Positions 55,577 through 64,000 of a stretch of 64,000 nucleotides of DNA are shown in pieces. How positions within the stretch are numbered: position 1 is the first letter of the stretch; every line of letters starts with the position of its first letter. The translations under genes were made by a program, and so were the position numbers. The notes beneath the pieces are model-generated. The model was not told the origin of the DNA, ran no database searches, and saw only the letters and a list, made by a program, of their open reading frames with translations. The DNA comes from Alistipes sp. GTDB taxonomy: Bacteria > Bacteroidota > Bacteroidia > Bacteroidales > Rikenellaceae. The stretch is taken from contig JAFSDP010000007.1 in the NCBI GenBank assembly GCA_017436185.1, positions 154,932 to 218,931 of the forward strand, in the 5' to 3' direction.

Positions 55577-56924
55577 GCCAGGCAACAAGTTCGGTGATGA
55601 CCTCCTCGGAGAGGGTCGTTTCGATTTGGCCATACTCCTCGACAGCCCCCGTCGTACAGGGTTGGAAGAGGTGGTTCAGCCCCTCGAAGCGGCGGGTGGT
55701 GATATGCTCCTGCTCCAACGCTTCGAGCAGGCGCAGGTTCTCTTCGGCATCGACCTGAATATCCTTCGTGCCGTTGGCCGCCCAGAGTTTACGCCCGTTC
55801 AACTGCGCCACAGCGGCCATCGGCTCCAACCCCACAAAGCGATAAAGCCAGGGGTTGGCGGCCATCTCGGCCACACGTTGCAGGTTATCCACCAGCGGCT
55901 GAGGCAGCTGCTCGTTAGCCACCGCCTCACGCACCAATTGCTCCTTTTGGGCCATTGCCTCCTCGGGGGTCAGCTCACGCCAACGGCCATACAGACGGCC
56001 CAACGCACGCCCATACCCCTCGGCTATCGCCTCGGGCAGGCCACGCATCTGCAACCCGACGACATTCTGCTTCACCAGCAGGGCATCGCCCCGCATCATC
56101 ATCCCCGCCAACGAGACCACCGCAGCCACTTGCGGCTCCTGGGCGGCGGCCATCACGGCAATCGTGCCGCCCTCGCTATGGCCCGCAACAACAATCCGAT
56201 CGGCATCGACCGCCGCGTGGTTACGAAGAAAATCGAAGGCTCCGAGGGCGTCCAACGTCAGGTGATCGGTGGTCGAATAGACCAACCTTTGTGCCTCCTC
56301 GGGGGTCGCCTTATAGCCACGATCGTCGTAGCGCAACACCACAAAGCCCGCACGGGTCAGCCGATCGGCCAAGACCCAAAAGGGGCGGTGCTCCATCAAC
56401 TCCTCGTCCCGATTCTGCGTGCCGCTGCCCGTCACCAAGACAATGGCGGGGTGACGTTCCTCGCCCTCGGGCAGGGTCAGCGTACCGACCAAGGTGAGGG
56501 CATCACGGCTGGCGAAGGTCACCTCCACCTCCCGATAAGGATAGGGCTTTCGAGGCTCTTGCGGGCGGTTGGGACGCTCCGCCTCACCCCGCTTTAAGAG
56601 CAGCGGAAACTCGTTGCCCGACTGGCGAAAAACGCCCATCAGTTGCTCCTGACCGAGGCGGGCACCGTGGTAGCTCATCCCGAGTTGTTGGCTCGAGATC
56701 TTCACCTCGAAGGGGGCGACCGCCACCTCATCCATCGGAATGCCCTTGGCACCCTGGTCGGGGCTATCCATCGTCGCCTGCCACCCATCAACGGTCTGGG
56801 TCAGGTGAAAAACCAGGCGCAGGCGGGTACCCTGCACATTCAGTACGCCACTCCACGTCTCGGTCGTCTGGGCCGCAGCCGAAAGCGAGAGGGTCAAAAA
56901 GAGCAAAAGCAAGAGTCGTTTCAT
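55560..56924 (-). CDS. Exported alpha/beta hydrolase (esterase/dienelactone-hydrolase-like)
   Basis: A 454-aa protein with a signal peptide (MKRLLLLLFLTLSLSAAAQ), an N-terminal beta-sandwich (about 25-125) and a C-terminal alpha/beta-hydrolase fold. The oxyanion region is VTGSGTQNRDEE, the nucleophile Ser sits in AGHSEGG, and the His is probably in EGLNHLFQ. A helical cap lies between (GLPEAIAEGYGRALGRLYGRW). Members of this family hydrolyse esters or act as peptidase-like enzymes in the periplasm; the substrate is unknown. A -7 like TATATTTG lies upstream at 56950-56957 (minus). Confidence 0.87.
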   Translation of the reverse strand: MKRLLLLLFLTLSLSAAAQTTETWSGVLNVQGTRLRLVFHLTQTVDGWQATMDSPDQGAKGIPMDEVAVAPFEVKISSQQLGMSYHGARLGQEQLMGVFRQSGNEFPLLLKRGEAERPNRPQEPRKPYPYREVEVTFASRDALTLVGTLTLPEGEERHPAIVLVTGSGTQNRDEELMEHRPFWVLADRLTRAGFVVLRYDDRGYKATPEEAQRLVYSTTDHLTLDALGAFDFLRNHAAVDADRIVVAGHSEGGTIAVMAAAQEPQVAAVVSLAGMMMRGDALLVKQNVVGLQMRGLPEAIAEGYGRALGRLYGRWRELTPEEAMAQKEQLVREAVANEQLPQPLVDNLQRVAEMAANPWLYRFVGLEPMAAVAQLNGRKLWAANGTKDIQVDAEENLRLLEALEQEHITTRRFEGLNHLFQPCTTGAVEEYGQIETTLSEEVITELVAWLKAHL

Positions 56925-56987
56925 CAGCTTCGAGTGTGTTTAGTTTTTACAAATATACACAAAAAAGCGGAATCCGATATACACAAA

Positions 56988-57019
56988 TAAAAACGGGACC
57001 CTTTCGGATCCCGTTTTTT
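56988..57019 (-). terminator. Terminator of the ribosomal protein operon
   Basis: On the minus strand AAACGGGATCC pairs with GGGTCCCGTTTTT (one wobble) and runs into T5-ATTTG. It lies 53 nt past the rplQ stop, and also in front of the hydrolase promoter. Confidence 0.88.
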
Positions 57020-57071
57020 CAAATGTAATTTATTTGGTTGCCAACAAAAAGCCGGCCACACAAATGCTTTA

Positions 57072-57632
57072 TTACATCTTCTTGCCCACGTTGGTCTTCT
57101 TGGCAACCTTCGGAGCAGCCGTCTTCGTAGCCTTAGCCTTGGGAGCAGCAGCCTTCTTGGCAGCCTTCTCGCCCTCGGCCTCACCCTCCGTCGACTTCTT
57201 GCGCGAACGACGCGTCTTAGGCTTAGCCTCCTCGGCAGGAGCAGCTACGGGAGCAACACCCGTCGTGTAAGCCTCGTTGAAGTCAACGAACTCGATGATG
57301 CACATCTCGGCAGCGTCGCCCAGACGGAAGCCCGTCTTCAGGATACGCGTGTAACCGCCGTTGCGCTCGGCAATCTTCGGAGCGATCGTGCGGAACAACT
57401 CCTTAACGGCCTCCTTCTGCTTCAGGTACGAGAATACAACACGACGCGAGTGGGTCGTATCCTCCTTCGACTTGGTCACCAGGGGCTCAACGAACATACG
57501 CAGGGCCTTGGCCTTGGCAACCGTCGTCTCGATACGCTTGTGCAGAATCAGCGACGATGCCATATTCGACATCAGCGCCTTGCGGTGACCTGCCTGGCGA
57601 CCGAGGTGGTTAAAATTCTTATTGTGTCTCAT
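57072..57632 (-). CDS. rplQ: 50S ribosomal protein L17 with extended basic tail
   Basis: A 186-aa protein. Residues 1-120 are the L17 core ([58 protein letters not shown]). The remaining 65 residues are rich in Lys, Ala and Glu ([20 protein letters not shown]), a tail common in Bacteroidota and absent from E. coli L17. Last gene of the operon. Confidence 0.96.
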   Translation of the reverse strand: MRHNKNFNHLGRQAGHRKALMSNMASSLILHKRIETTVAKAKALRMFVEPLVTKSKEDTTHSRRVVFSYLKQKEAVKELFRTIAPKIAERNGGYTRILKTGFRLGDAAEMCIIEFVDFNEAYTTGVAPVAAPAEEAKPKTRRSRKKSTEGEAEGEKAAKKAAAPKAKATKTAAPKVAKKTNVGKKM

Positions 57633-57638
57633 AATGCT

Positions 57639-58631
57639 TTAATCTTTGTCAAGTTTGTAGATTGATACGTCCATTCCGAACTTCAAGTTCAGCGATGCAA
57701 GCAGCTCGTCGAGCTCCGTCAGCGACTTCTTACCGAAGTTGCGGAACTTCAGCAGGTCGTTGCGGTTCAGACGAACCAGGTCACCCAGCGTGTCCACATC
57801 GGCTGCCTTCAGGCAGTTCAGGGCACGTACGCTCAGGTCCTGATCCGACAGCTTCGTCTTGAGCAGCTGGCGCATATGCAGTACATCCTCGTCGAACTCC
57901 TCGGCGCCGTTCTTATCCTCCATATTCACCGTGATCTTCTCGTCCGAGAACAACATAAAGTGCTGGATCAGAATCTTGGCGGCCTCCTTCAGAGCATCCT
58001 TCGGGTGAATCGAACCGTCGGTAGTAATTTCCAAATTCAGTTTCTCGTAGTCCGTGCGCTGCTCAACACGATAATCCTCAATCGAGTACTTAACGTTCTT
58101 GATAGGGGTGAAAATCGAGTCGATGGGCAGCGTGCCAAACTCGCACTCGGCGGGCATATTCTCCTCGGCGGGTACATAACCACGACCCTTGCCAATAGTC
58201 AGCGTGAGCTGCATCTTGGTACCGGGGGCCAGGTGGCAGATAACGAGTTCGGGGTTCAGGACTTTGAAGAACGAGAGGTAATTCGAGATATATCCGGCAG
58301 TCAGCTCCGTCACACCCGCTACATTGATCGAGACCTTCTCGGTGTCCTGATTATCAACCGTGCGGATAAAGCGAATCTGCTTCAGGAAGAGGATAATGCG
58401 TAACATATCCTCCTTCACGCCGGGGATGGCGGCGAACTCGTGATCGACACCGGCTACCTTGACCGTCGTAATCGCATAACCCTCGAGCGACGAGAGCAGG
58501 ATACGGCGCAAGGCATTACCTACGGTACGACCGAATCCGGGCTCCAGCGGTCGGAACTCAAACTTTCCGAACGACGAAGTAGATTCGAGCATAATAACCT
58601 TTTCAGGTTTCTGGAATGCTAATATTGCCAT
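57639..58631 (-). CDS. rpoA: RNA polymerase alpha subunit
   Basis: A 330-aa subunit. The N-terminal dimerisation domain ([34 protein letters not shown]) is followed by a flexible linker near residue 240 and the C-terminal DNA/activator-binding domain ([38 protein letters not shown]). Normal length. 6 nt upstream of rplQ in the operon. Confidence 0.98.
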   Translation of the reverse strand: MAILAFQKPEKVIMLESTSSFGKFEFRPLEPGFGRTVGNALRRILLSSLEGYAITTVKVAGVDHEFAAIPGVKEDMLRIILFLKQIRFIRTVDNQDTEKVSINVAGVTELTAGYISNYLSFFKVLNPELVICHLAPGTKMQLTLTIGKGRGYVPAEENMPAECEFGTLPIDSIFTPIKNVKYSIEDYRVEQRTDYEKLNLEITTDGSIHPKDALKEAAKILIQHFMLFSDEKITVNMEDKNGAEEFDEDVLHMRQLLKTKLSDQDLSVRALNCLKAADVDTLGDLVRLNRNDLLKFRNFGKKSLTELDELLASLNLKFGMDVSIYKLDKD

Positions 58632-58653
58632 AATCTTGAATTTGTTTTATTTA

Positions 58654-59262
58654 CTACTTCGAGTACAACTCGACGATGAGCTGCTCCTTGATGTTCTCGG
58701 GAATCTCCTCGCGCTCAGGCTTCTGGAGGAACTTACCACTCATCGTGGCACCGTCCCACTCAAGCCAAGCGTAGCGGCTCTTCGAGGCACCGGCCAACGA
58801 ATTGGTAATTACCTCAAGGCTCTTCGACTTCTCACGTACCGATACTACATCACCGGCGCGCAGCGAGTACGAAGGAATGTTTACTACAGCTCCGTTTACG
58901 CAGATGTGGCAGTGCGACACCAGCTGACGTGCAGCAGCACGCGTGGGGGCAATACCCAGACGGTAAACTACGTTGTCCAGACGGCACTCAAGCAGCTTCA
59001 GCAGGTTCTCACCCGTGATACCGCCCATACGGGCAGCCTGCTCGTAGGTGCGCGAGAACTGCTTCTCCAACAGGCCGTAGGTGTACTTCGCCTTCTGCTT
59101 CTCGCTCAGCTGCGTACCGTACTCCGATACCTTCTTGCGCTTGCGAGCCAAACCGTGCTGTCCGGGAGGATAGTTACGCTTCTCGAGTACCTTATCTGCA
59201 CCATAGATAGCCTCGCCAAACTTGCGGGCAATCTTCGACTTAGGTCCAATATATTTTCCCAT
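58654..59262 (-). CDS. rpsD: 30S ribosomal protein S4
   Basis: A 202-aa primary 16S rRNA binder. [21 protein letters not shown], the S4 region [38 protein letters not shown], and the C-terminal [22 protein letters not shown] are all present. No zinc-binding cysteines in the N-terminus, so the zinc-independent form. Gap of about 70 nt to rpsK. Confidence 0.98.
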   Translation of the reverse strand: MGKYIGPKSKIARKFGEAIYGADKVLEKRNYPPGQHGLARKRKKVSEYGTQLSEKQKAKYTYGLLEKQFSRTYEQAARMGGITGENLLKLLECRLDNVVYRLGIAPTRAAARQLVSHCHICVNGAVVNIPSYSLRAGDVVSVREKSKSLEVITNSLAGASKSRYAWLEWDGATMSGKFLQKPEREEIPENIKEQLIVELYSK

Positions 59263-59333
59263 TGTTTTCTTCTGTTTTTAGTGTTTGTTAAACCTTAACT
59301 CAATCGTAAAGTGTGTCAGACTAAGCAACACAA

Positions 59334-59723
59334 TTATACCTTACGACGGTTAGGAGCACGGCAACCATTGTGCGGCAGCGGAGTAACGTCGATAATCTCC
59401 ATTACCTCGATACCTGCACCGTGGATCGTACGCACGGCCGACTCACGACCCTGACCGGGACCCTTAACATAGACCTTCACCTTGCGAAGACCCATATCGT
59501 AAGCAACCTTGGCGCAATCGGCAGCCGACGTCTGGGCTGCATACGGCGTATTCTTCTTCGAACCACGGAAGCCCATCTTACCGGCCGACGACCAGCTAAT
59601 CACGTCACCATTCTCGTTGGTGATGGTGATGATCACATTGTTGAAGGTCGAGTGTACGTAGGCGTTACCTACCAGGCCAACCTTAACAACCTTCTTCTTA
59701 ACGTTTCCAGTTTTCTTTGCCAT
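59334..59723 (-). CDS. rpsK: 30S ribosomal protein S11
   Basis: A 129-aa protein of the 30S platform. [44 protein letters not shown] and the terminal [24 protein letters not shown] ending are visible. 13 nt upstream of the rpsM gap. Confidence 0.98.
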   Translation of the reverse strand: MAKKTGNVKKKVVKVGLVGNAYVHSTFNNVIITITNENGDVISWSSAGKMGFRGSKKNTPYAAQTSAADCAKVAYDMGLRKVKVYVKGPGQGRESAVRTIHGAGIEVMEIIDVTPLPHNGCRAPNRRKV

Positions 59724-59736
59724 AATTCTCTAAAGA

Positions 59737-60117
59737 TTACTTCGTTGCCTTTTTCTTGTTTGCTACGGTCTTCTTCTTACCCTTACGCGTACGAGCGTTG
59801 TTCTTGGTCGACTGACCACGCAAAGGAAGACCCAGACGGTGACGGATGCCACGATAGCAACCGATATCCATCAGGCGCTTGATGTTGAGCTGTACCAGCG
59901 AACGGCACTCGCCCTCTACTTTCAGACCCAGGTCAGCAATCGTCGAACGAATTGCACCAACCTGCTCATCGGTCCAATCCTGAACCTTGATGTCGTAGCT
60001 GATGCCAGCTACGTCGAGAATCTGGCGAGCCGTCGAACGACCAATACCGTAGATATAGGTCAGGCCGATCTCGCCTCTCTTATTTTTGGGTAAATCTACA
60101 CCAACTATACGTGCCAT
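59737..60117 (-). CDS. rpsM: 30S ribosomal protein S13
   Basis: A 126-aa head protein contacting the P-site t[29 protein letters not shown], the helix-two-turn-helix region and [25 protein letters not shown] are characteristic. The basic Lys-rich tail ends KKKATK. Confidence 0.98.
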   Translation of the reverse strand: MARIVGVDLPKNKRGEIGLTYIYGIGRSTARQILDVAGISYDIKVQDWTDEQVGAIRSTIADLGLKVEGECRSLVQLNIKRLMDIGCYRGIRHRLGLPLRGQSTKNNARTRKGKKKTVANKKKATK

Positions 60118-60145
60118 AAAATAATTCTTTCTTCTTTAAATTGGT

Positions 60146-60262
60146 TTAACCTTGGCGCATCTTGTACTTAGGATTCTTCTTGCAAATCACGTAGAGCTTG
60201 CCCTTACGCTTCACAATCTTGCAATCCTCGCTTCTCTTCTTGATAGACGTTCTTACTTTCAT
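60146..60262 (-). CDS. rpmJ: 50S ribosomal protein L36
   Basis: A 38-aa protein read from the minus strand: [20 protein letters not shown], then [18 protein letters not shown]. It keeps two Cys (DCK, ICK) and lacks the full four-ligand zinc set. Placed between infA and rpsM, its usual site. Confidence 0.95.
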   Translation of the reverse strand: MKVRTSIKKRSEDCKIVKRKGKLYVICKKNPKYKMRQG

Positions 60263-60294
60263 AATTGTTTGAAGCTGTTCTGGTTATTGTACCT

Positions 60295-60513
60295 TTATTT
60301 GTATCGGAACGAAATGCGACCCTTCGTCAAATCGTAAGGAGTCATTTCGACCTTTACCTTGTCCCCGGGAAGAATCTTGATGTAGTGCATTCGCATCTTT
60401 CCCGAGATGTGGGCCGTCAAAATGTGGCCATTGTCCAACTCAACGCGGAACATTGCGTTCGACAACGCCTCGATGATCGTCCCATCGCGTTCAATAGCAG
60501 CTTGTTTTGCCAT
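60295..60513 (-). CDS. infA: Translation initiation factor IF-1
   Basis: A 72-aa OB-fold protein with the family core ([57 protein letters not shown]). It binds the 30S A site during initiation. Four nt separate it from map. Confidence 0.98.
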   Translation of the reverse strand: MAKQAAIERDGTIIEALSNAMFRVELDNGHILTAHISGKMRMHYIKILPGDKVKVEMTPYDLTKGRISFRYK

Positions 60514-60517
60514 AGAG

Positions 60518-61297
60518 TTAATTTTGTTTTATCGCCTTTTCGATGATGCTGAAATCCGTCAGCACGTCGGGGCCGTTTTTACGGACCGCTACTGCCCACT
60601 CAAAGTGTGCCGCAGCCTTGCGATCTCGCGTACGAACGGTCCATCCGTCCTCTTCAAATACTACCAAACGGCTGCCCTGGGTGATCATCGGCTCAATGCA
60701 GATAACCATACCCTCTTTGAGCAGCGGGCCGCGGCCGCGTGCGCCGTAATTGGGAACCCCGGGGGCTTCGTGCATCTTTCGCCCGATACCGTGTCCCTCC
60801 AACTCTCTTACGACACCATAGCCAAACGACTCGGCGTATTTTTGCACTGCCGCCGAAATATCGCCTACGCGATTACCGGCCTTGGCTTGTGCTGCACCTT
60901 GACGGAGAGCCTCGCAGGTGACTGTGAGCAGTTGCTCTACTTCTTGAGCAATCTCGCCTACGGCAAACGTATATGCCGAATCACCAACAAACCCCTTCAT
61001 AAAGGTGCCACAATCGACTGAAACAATGTCGCCCTCCTTCAGAACAACCTTGTTTGACGGAATACCGTGAACCACCTGCTCATTGACCGAAATACACAAC
61101 GAGGCGGGGTAGCCTTGGTATCCAAGAAACGCGGGAACGGCTCCGTGGGCACGAATGAAATCCTCGGCGATGCGATCCAACTCCTTGGTCGTGACACCCG
61201 GCTGAATGTGGCGACCCACTTCAGCCAGTGTCTCCGAGACCAGGATGTTGTTTTCGCGAAGGAGCTCGATCTCCTCGTTTGTCTTCAATTGTATCAT
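60518..61297 (-). CDS. map: Methionine aminopeptidase, type I
   Basis: A 259-aa enzyme removing the N-terminal Met from new proteins. Metal-binding residues are in [18 protein letters not shown] (two Asp), [10 protein letters not shown] (His) and CIEPMI and EEDGWTVRT (Glu). Placed between secY and infA, as usual in Bacteroidota and many other phyla. Cytoplasmic. Confidence 0.97.
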   Translation of the reverse strand: MIQLKTNEEIELLRENNILVSETLAEVGRHIQPGVTTKELDRIAEDFIRAHGAVPAFLGYQGYPASLCISVNEQVVHGIPSNKVVLKEGDIVSVDCGTFMKGFVGDSAYTFAVGEIAQEVEQLLTVTCEALRQGAAQAKAGNRVGDISAAVQKYAESFGYGVVRELEGHGIGRKMHEAPGVPNYGARGRGPLLKEGMVICIEPMITQGSRLVVFEEDGWTVRTRDRKAAAHFEWAVAVRKNGPDVLTDFSIIEKAIKQN

Positions 61298-61324
61298 CTT
61301 GAAGCTAACTCTCTTCTTGTGCTG

Positions 61325-62701
61325 TTAATAGCGACCCTGAATACGACCCGTCTTCATCAGACCGTCGTAGTGACGCATCAACAAGTAGCTTTCAATCTGC
61401 TTCAGAGTGTCAAGTACCACACCCACCATAATCAGCAGCGACGTACCGCCATAGAAGTAGGCGAACTCCTGCTGAATACCCAGGAAGCGGATGGCCAGTG
61501 CGGGCAGAATTGCCACGATAGCCAGGAAAATCGAACCGGGCAGGGTGATACGAGTCATAATGCCGTCGATGTAGTTCACGGTCTGCTTGCCCGGCTTAAC
61601 ACCCGGGATGAAGCCACCGTTGCGCTTCATATCGTCGGCCATGCTTTGAGAGTTGATGATAATGGCCGTGTAGAAGTACGTAAAGCCAATTACCAACACT
61701 GCCAGCGTAAAGTTGTACCAGAAACCGGTCATCGAGCTGAAGGCGGCTGCGAAGGCCGTACCGGTGAACAACATCGGAATAAACATCAGAGCCTGTGCGA
61801 AGATGATAGGCATCACATTCGCAGCATTCATCTTCAGGGGGATGTACTGACGCACACCACCGTACTGCTTATTACCGATCATACGCTTGGCGTACTGTAC
61901 AGGCACCTTGCGGACAGCCTGAACCAGCGCGATCGTTGCCATAAAGACGAAGAACAGGAGTACGAGCTCGAGGATCAGCATGATGGCGCTACCGGTAGCG
62001 GTCTGGAAACGCGCGTTGACCTCGGCCAACAGTGCGTGGGGCAGACGAGCCACGATACCGATCATAATGATGAGCGAGATACCGTTACCAATACCCTTGT
62101 CCGTAATCTTCTCGCCGAGCCACATAATAAACATGGTACCGGCAATCAGAATCGTCGTTGCATAGCAAACGAATCCGAACGTATTGCCATAGACGAACGC
62201 CTGGGGAGCCTGGTGGTGCAGGTTGGCGATGAAGGCCGGGCCCTGCAGCATCAGTACACCGATCGTAAGGAATCGGGTCCATTGGTTCATCTTGCGGCGG
62301 CCGCTCTCACCCTCCTTCTGCATCTTCTGGAAATACGGGATCATCATACCCATCAGCTGGATGATAATCGAGGCGGTGATGTACGGCATAACTCCGAGTG
62401 CGAAGATTGCAGCGTTACCAAATGCACCGCCACTGAAGACGTTCAACAGACCCAGAAGTCCGTTGCCCTCCAGCTGGCTGGCATACGCCGAACCGGCCCC
62501 CAACGCATTGGGGTCGATACCCGGAATTACTACGAAACTACCCAAGCGGTAGATCAGAAGCAGACCAATCGTGTAGATCACACGTTTGCGCAGCTCCTCA
62601 ATCTTGTAGATGTTCTTGAGCGTCTCGACCACTTTCTTGTTGGTTGCCAGCAGTGCTACCACTACCAAAAAGACAAGACCAACAACGAGATATTGATTCA
62701 T
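61325..62701 (-). CDS. secY: Protein translocase subunit SecY
   Basis: A 458-aa channel protein with ten helices. PGIDPNALGAGSA, FALGVMPYITASIIIQLMGMMIP, the pore segments and the C-terminal loops (GGFIPGVKPGKQTVNYID) are intact. It is the core of the general secretion channel for the exported proteins of this window. Confidence 0.98.
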   Translation of the reverse strand: MNQYLVVGLVFLVVVALLATNKKVVETLKNIYKIEELRKRVIYTIGLLLIYRLGSFVVIPGIDPNALGAGSAYASQLEGNGLLGLLNVFSGGAFGNAAIFALGVMPYITASIIIQLMGMMIPYFQKMQKEGESGRRKMNQWTRFLTIGVLMLQGPAFIANLHHQAPQAFVYGNTFGFVCYATTILIAGTMFIMWLGEKITDKGIGNGISLIIMIGIVARLPHALLAEVNARFQTATGSAIMLILELVLLFFVFMATIALVQAVRKVPVQYAKRMIGNKQYGGVRQYIPLKMNAANVMPIIFAQALMFIPMLFTGTAFAAAFSSMTGFWYNFTLAVLVIGFTYFYTAIIINSQSMADDMKRNGGFIPGVKPGKQTVNYIDGIMTRITLPGSIFLAIVAILPALAIRFLGIQQEFAYFYGGTSLLIMVGVVLDTLKQIESYLLMRHYDGLMKTGRIQGRY

Positions 62702-62728
62702 AATTAAGGTTTTCTTTGGGGGTTTGGA

Positions 62729-63175
62729 TTAGAGTTTCTCTACGCTACCGCCTGCGGCCGTGATGGCAGCCTCGGCGCTGGCCGAGAATGCGTGGGCCTT
62801 GACCGTGAGGGCCTTGGTCAGCTGGCCGTTACCGAGGATCTTCACCTTGTCCTTCGACGAGATGAAACCGGCAGCGATCAGCGTCTCAACGGTTACCTCC
62901 GTAAGCTCCTTCTTCGAAGCGAGCTCCTCGAGGGTCGACAGATTGATAGCCTTGAACTCCACACGCTTCAGGTTCGTGAAGCCGAACTTGGGCAGACGAC
63001 GCTGCAGAGGCATCTGACCGCCCTCGAAACCGAGCTTGCGCGAGTAACCCGAGCGCGACTGAGCACCCTTGTGACCACGCGTGGCCGTGCCACCGTGACC
63101 CGAACCAGCACCGCGGCCAATGCGCTTGTCGTGGTGCGTAGAACCCTTAGCGGGCTTAAGATTATACAGTTCCAT
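62729..63175 (-). CDS. rplO: 50S ribosomal protein L15
   Basis: A 148-aa protein: MELYNLKPAKGSTHHDKRIGRG, GSGHGGTATRGHKGAQSRSGY and FEGGQMPLQRRLPKFGFTN are the L15 core. Its C-terminal globular part follows. In the usual place between rpmD and secY. Confidence 0.98.
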   Translation of the reverse strand: MELYNLKPAKGSTHHDKRIGRGAGSGHGGTATRGHKGAQSRSGYSRKLGFEGGQMPLQRRLPKFGFTNLKRVEFKAINLSTLEELASKKELTEVTVETLIAAGFISSKDKVKILGNGQLTKALTVKAHAFSASAEAAITAAGGSVEKL

Positions 63176-63208
63176 AGTGTTCTTTCTTTTTTCTTACAGG
63201 TTTAACAC

Positions 63209-63394
63209 TTACTCGGCGAGCTTCTCTACCTTTACCAGGTGCTGCACGCGCTCGATCATACCCTTGATGATGGCCGAATCATCGTGCTCAACCGAAGCGT
63301 TGATCTTCTTCAGACCCAGCGCATCGAGGTTGGCGCACTGACGCTTCGTAGCGCCGATGCGGCTCTTAATCTGCGTGATTTTCAATCTTGCCAT
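63209..63394 (-). CDS. rpmD: 50S ribosomal protein L30
   Basis: A 61-aa protein (MARLKITQIKSRIGATKRQ, LDALGLKKINASVEHDDSA). The length and fold are normal. Between rpsE and rplO. Confidence 0.97.
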   Translation of the reverse strand: MARLKITQIKSRIGATKRQCANLDALGLKKINASVEHDDSAIIKGMIERVQHLVKVEKLAE

Positions 63395-63408
63395 TGTCTG
63401 CTTTCTTA

Positions 63409-63924
63409 TTAACCGTTAAACACCTGATTCATCGAGATACCGCGCAGACGGGCAATGCTGGCTGCATCACGCAGCTCGCAAAGTGCACCGATGGTTGCCT
63501 TTACCAGGTTGTGGGGGTTCGACGAACCCTTGCTCTTGGCAAGCACGTTCTTGATACCGAGCGACTCCAACACGGCGCGCATAGCACCACCGGCGATGAT
63601 ACCGGTACCGGGAGCTGCCGGACGAATCATTACCACCGAGCCGCCGAAGCGATACTCCTGCTTGTGGGGAATCGTACCGTTGATTACGGGAATCTTCACC
63701 AGGTTCTTCTTGGCATCCTCTACGCCCTTGGCGATAGCGGCCTGAACCTCCGAAGCCTTACCCAGACCATAACCGACTACACCGTCCTCGTTACCTACGA
63801 CTACGATAGCCGAAAAGCTGAATGTGCGACCACCCTTCGTTACCTTCGTAACACGCTGGATGCTTACGAGTCTGTCCTTAAGCTCAAGGTCGCTGGTGCG
63901 TACTTTCATATTGCTGTTAGCCAT
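63409..63924 (-). CDS. rpsE: 30S ribosomal protein S5
   Basis: A 171-aa protein with the double-stranded RNA-binding N-domain ([30 protein letters not shown]) and the C-terminal domain ([40 protein letters not shown]). It contributes to translational accuracy. Confidence 0.98.
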   Translation of the reverse strand: MANSNMKVRTSDLELKDRLVSIQRVTKVTKGGRTFSFSAIVVVGNEDGVVGYGLGKASEVQAAIAKGVEDAKKNLVKIPVINGTIPHKQEYRFGGSVVMIRPAAPGTGIIAGGAMRAVLESLGIKNVLAKSKGSSNPHNLVKATIGALCELRDAASIARLRGISMNQVFNG

Positions 63925-63932
63925 AATTTTGC

Positions 63933-64000
63933 TTAGAATTTAAGTCCGCCTTCGCGTGCTGCTTCGGCCAGCTGTTTAACTCTTCCGTGATACAGGTAAC
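63933..64000 (-). CDS. rplR: 50S ribosomal protein L18 (C-terminus only)
   Basis: The last 21 residues, [19 protein letters not shown] then KF and stop, match the L18 C-terminus. The rest lies beyond the window end. Next to rpsE in the spc order. Confidence 0.9.
   Translation of the reverse strand, partial: YLYHGRVKQLAEAAREGGLKF

Overview
The window looks like a chromosomal segment of a gut Bacteroidota, most likely an Alistipes-like member of Bacteroidales. The signs are Bacteroidota -33/-7 promoters (TTTG, about 20 nt, TAnnTTTG), many SPI and SPII exported glycosidases, a menaquinone methyltransferase, a TonB-dependent B12 receptor with a BtuG-like lipoprotein, and a GC-rich codon bias that leaves long spurious open frames antisense to real genes. 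The genus is inferred; no 16S gene is present. I see no tRNA, rRNA, IS element, prophage or CRISPR array.

Region 1 (1-35549) is a large pectin locus whose enzyme set matches rhamnogalacturonan-II (RG-II) breakdown. A leftward group encodes a DapA/NanA-family aldolase, an SSS symporter and L-fucose isomerase (cut by the window start). A single GH28 lipoprotein gene reads rightward. From a divergent intergenic region (21247-21494) two long operons leave. The leftward one encodes GH127, an MFS permease, a leaderless GH78, GH138, GH137-GH2 and a LacZ-type GH2. The rightward one encodes GH143-GH142, GH78, a BT1017-like pectin methylesterase with two DUF3826 repeats, GH140 apiosidase, and a GH78 fused to a sialidase-like propeller. 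For GH137, GH138 and GH140 the spacing of the putative catalytic residues equals the spacing I recall for the characterised B. thetaiotaomicron enzymes BT0996, BT0997 and BT1012. No SusC/SusD pair or regulator is present here.

Region 2 (35559-42173) is a vitamin B12 uptake operon: promoter, cobalamin riboswitch, BtuG-like surface lipoprotein, BtuB, BtuF, BtuC, BtuD and terminator.

Region 3 (42191-56924) is housekeeping. It holds an NhaD-type antiporter, a Cys-rich lipoprotein, a coupled leftward operon (LolC/E-like permease, MenG, LEA-like lipoprotein, SPOR-like protein), a YugP protease, an SGNH/MBOAT O-acetylation pair, a PAP2 phosphatase, LysS, a 56-aa membrane protein, a GIY-YIG nuclease gene between inverted palindromic repeats, TpiA, a lipoprotein and an alpha/beta hydrolase.

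Region 4 (56988-64000) is the distal end of the spc/alpha ribosomal operon, read leftward: rplR (partial), rpsE, rpmD, rplO, secY, map, infA, rpmJ, rpsM, rpsK, rpsD, rpoA, rplQ and a terminator.
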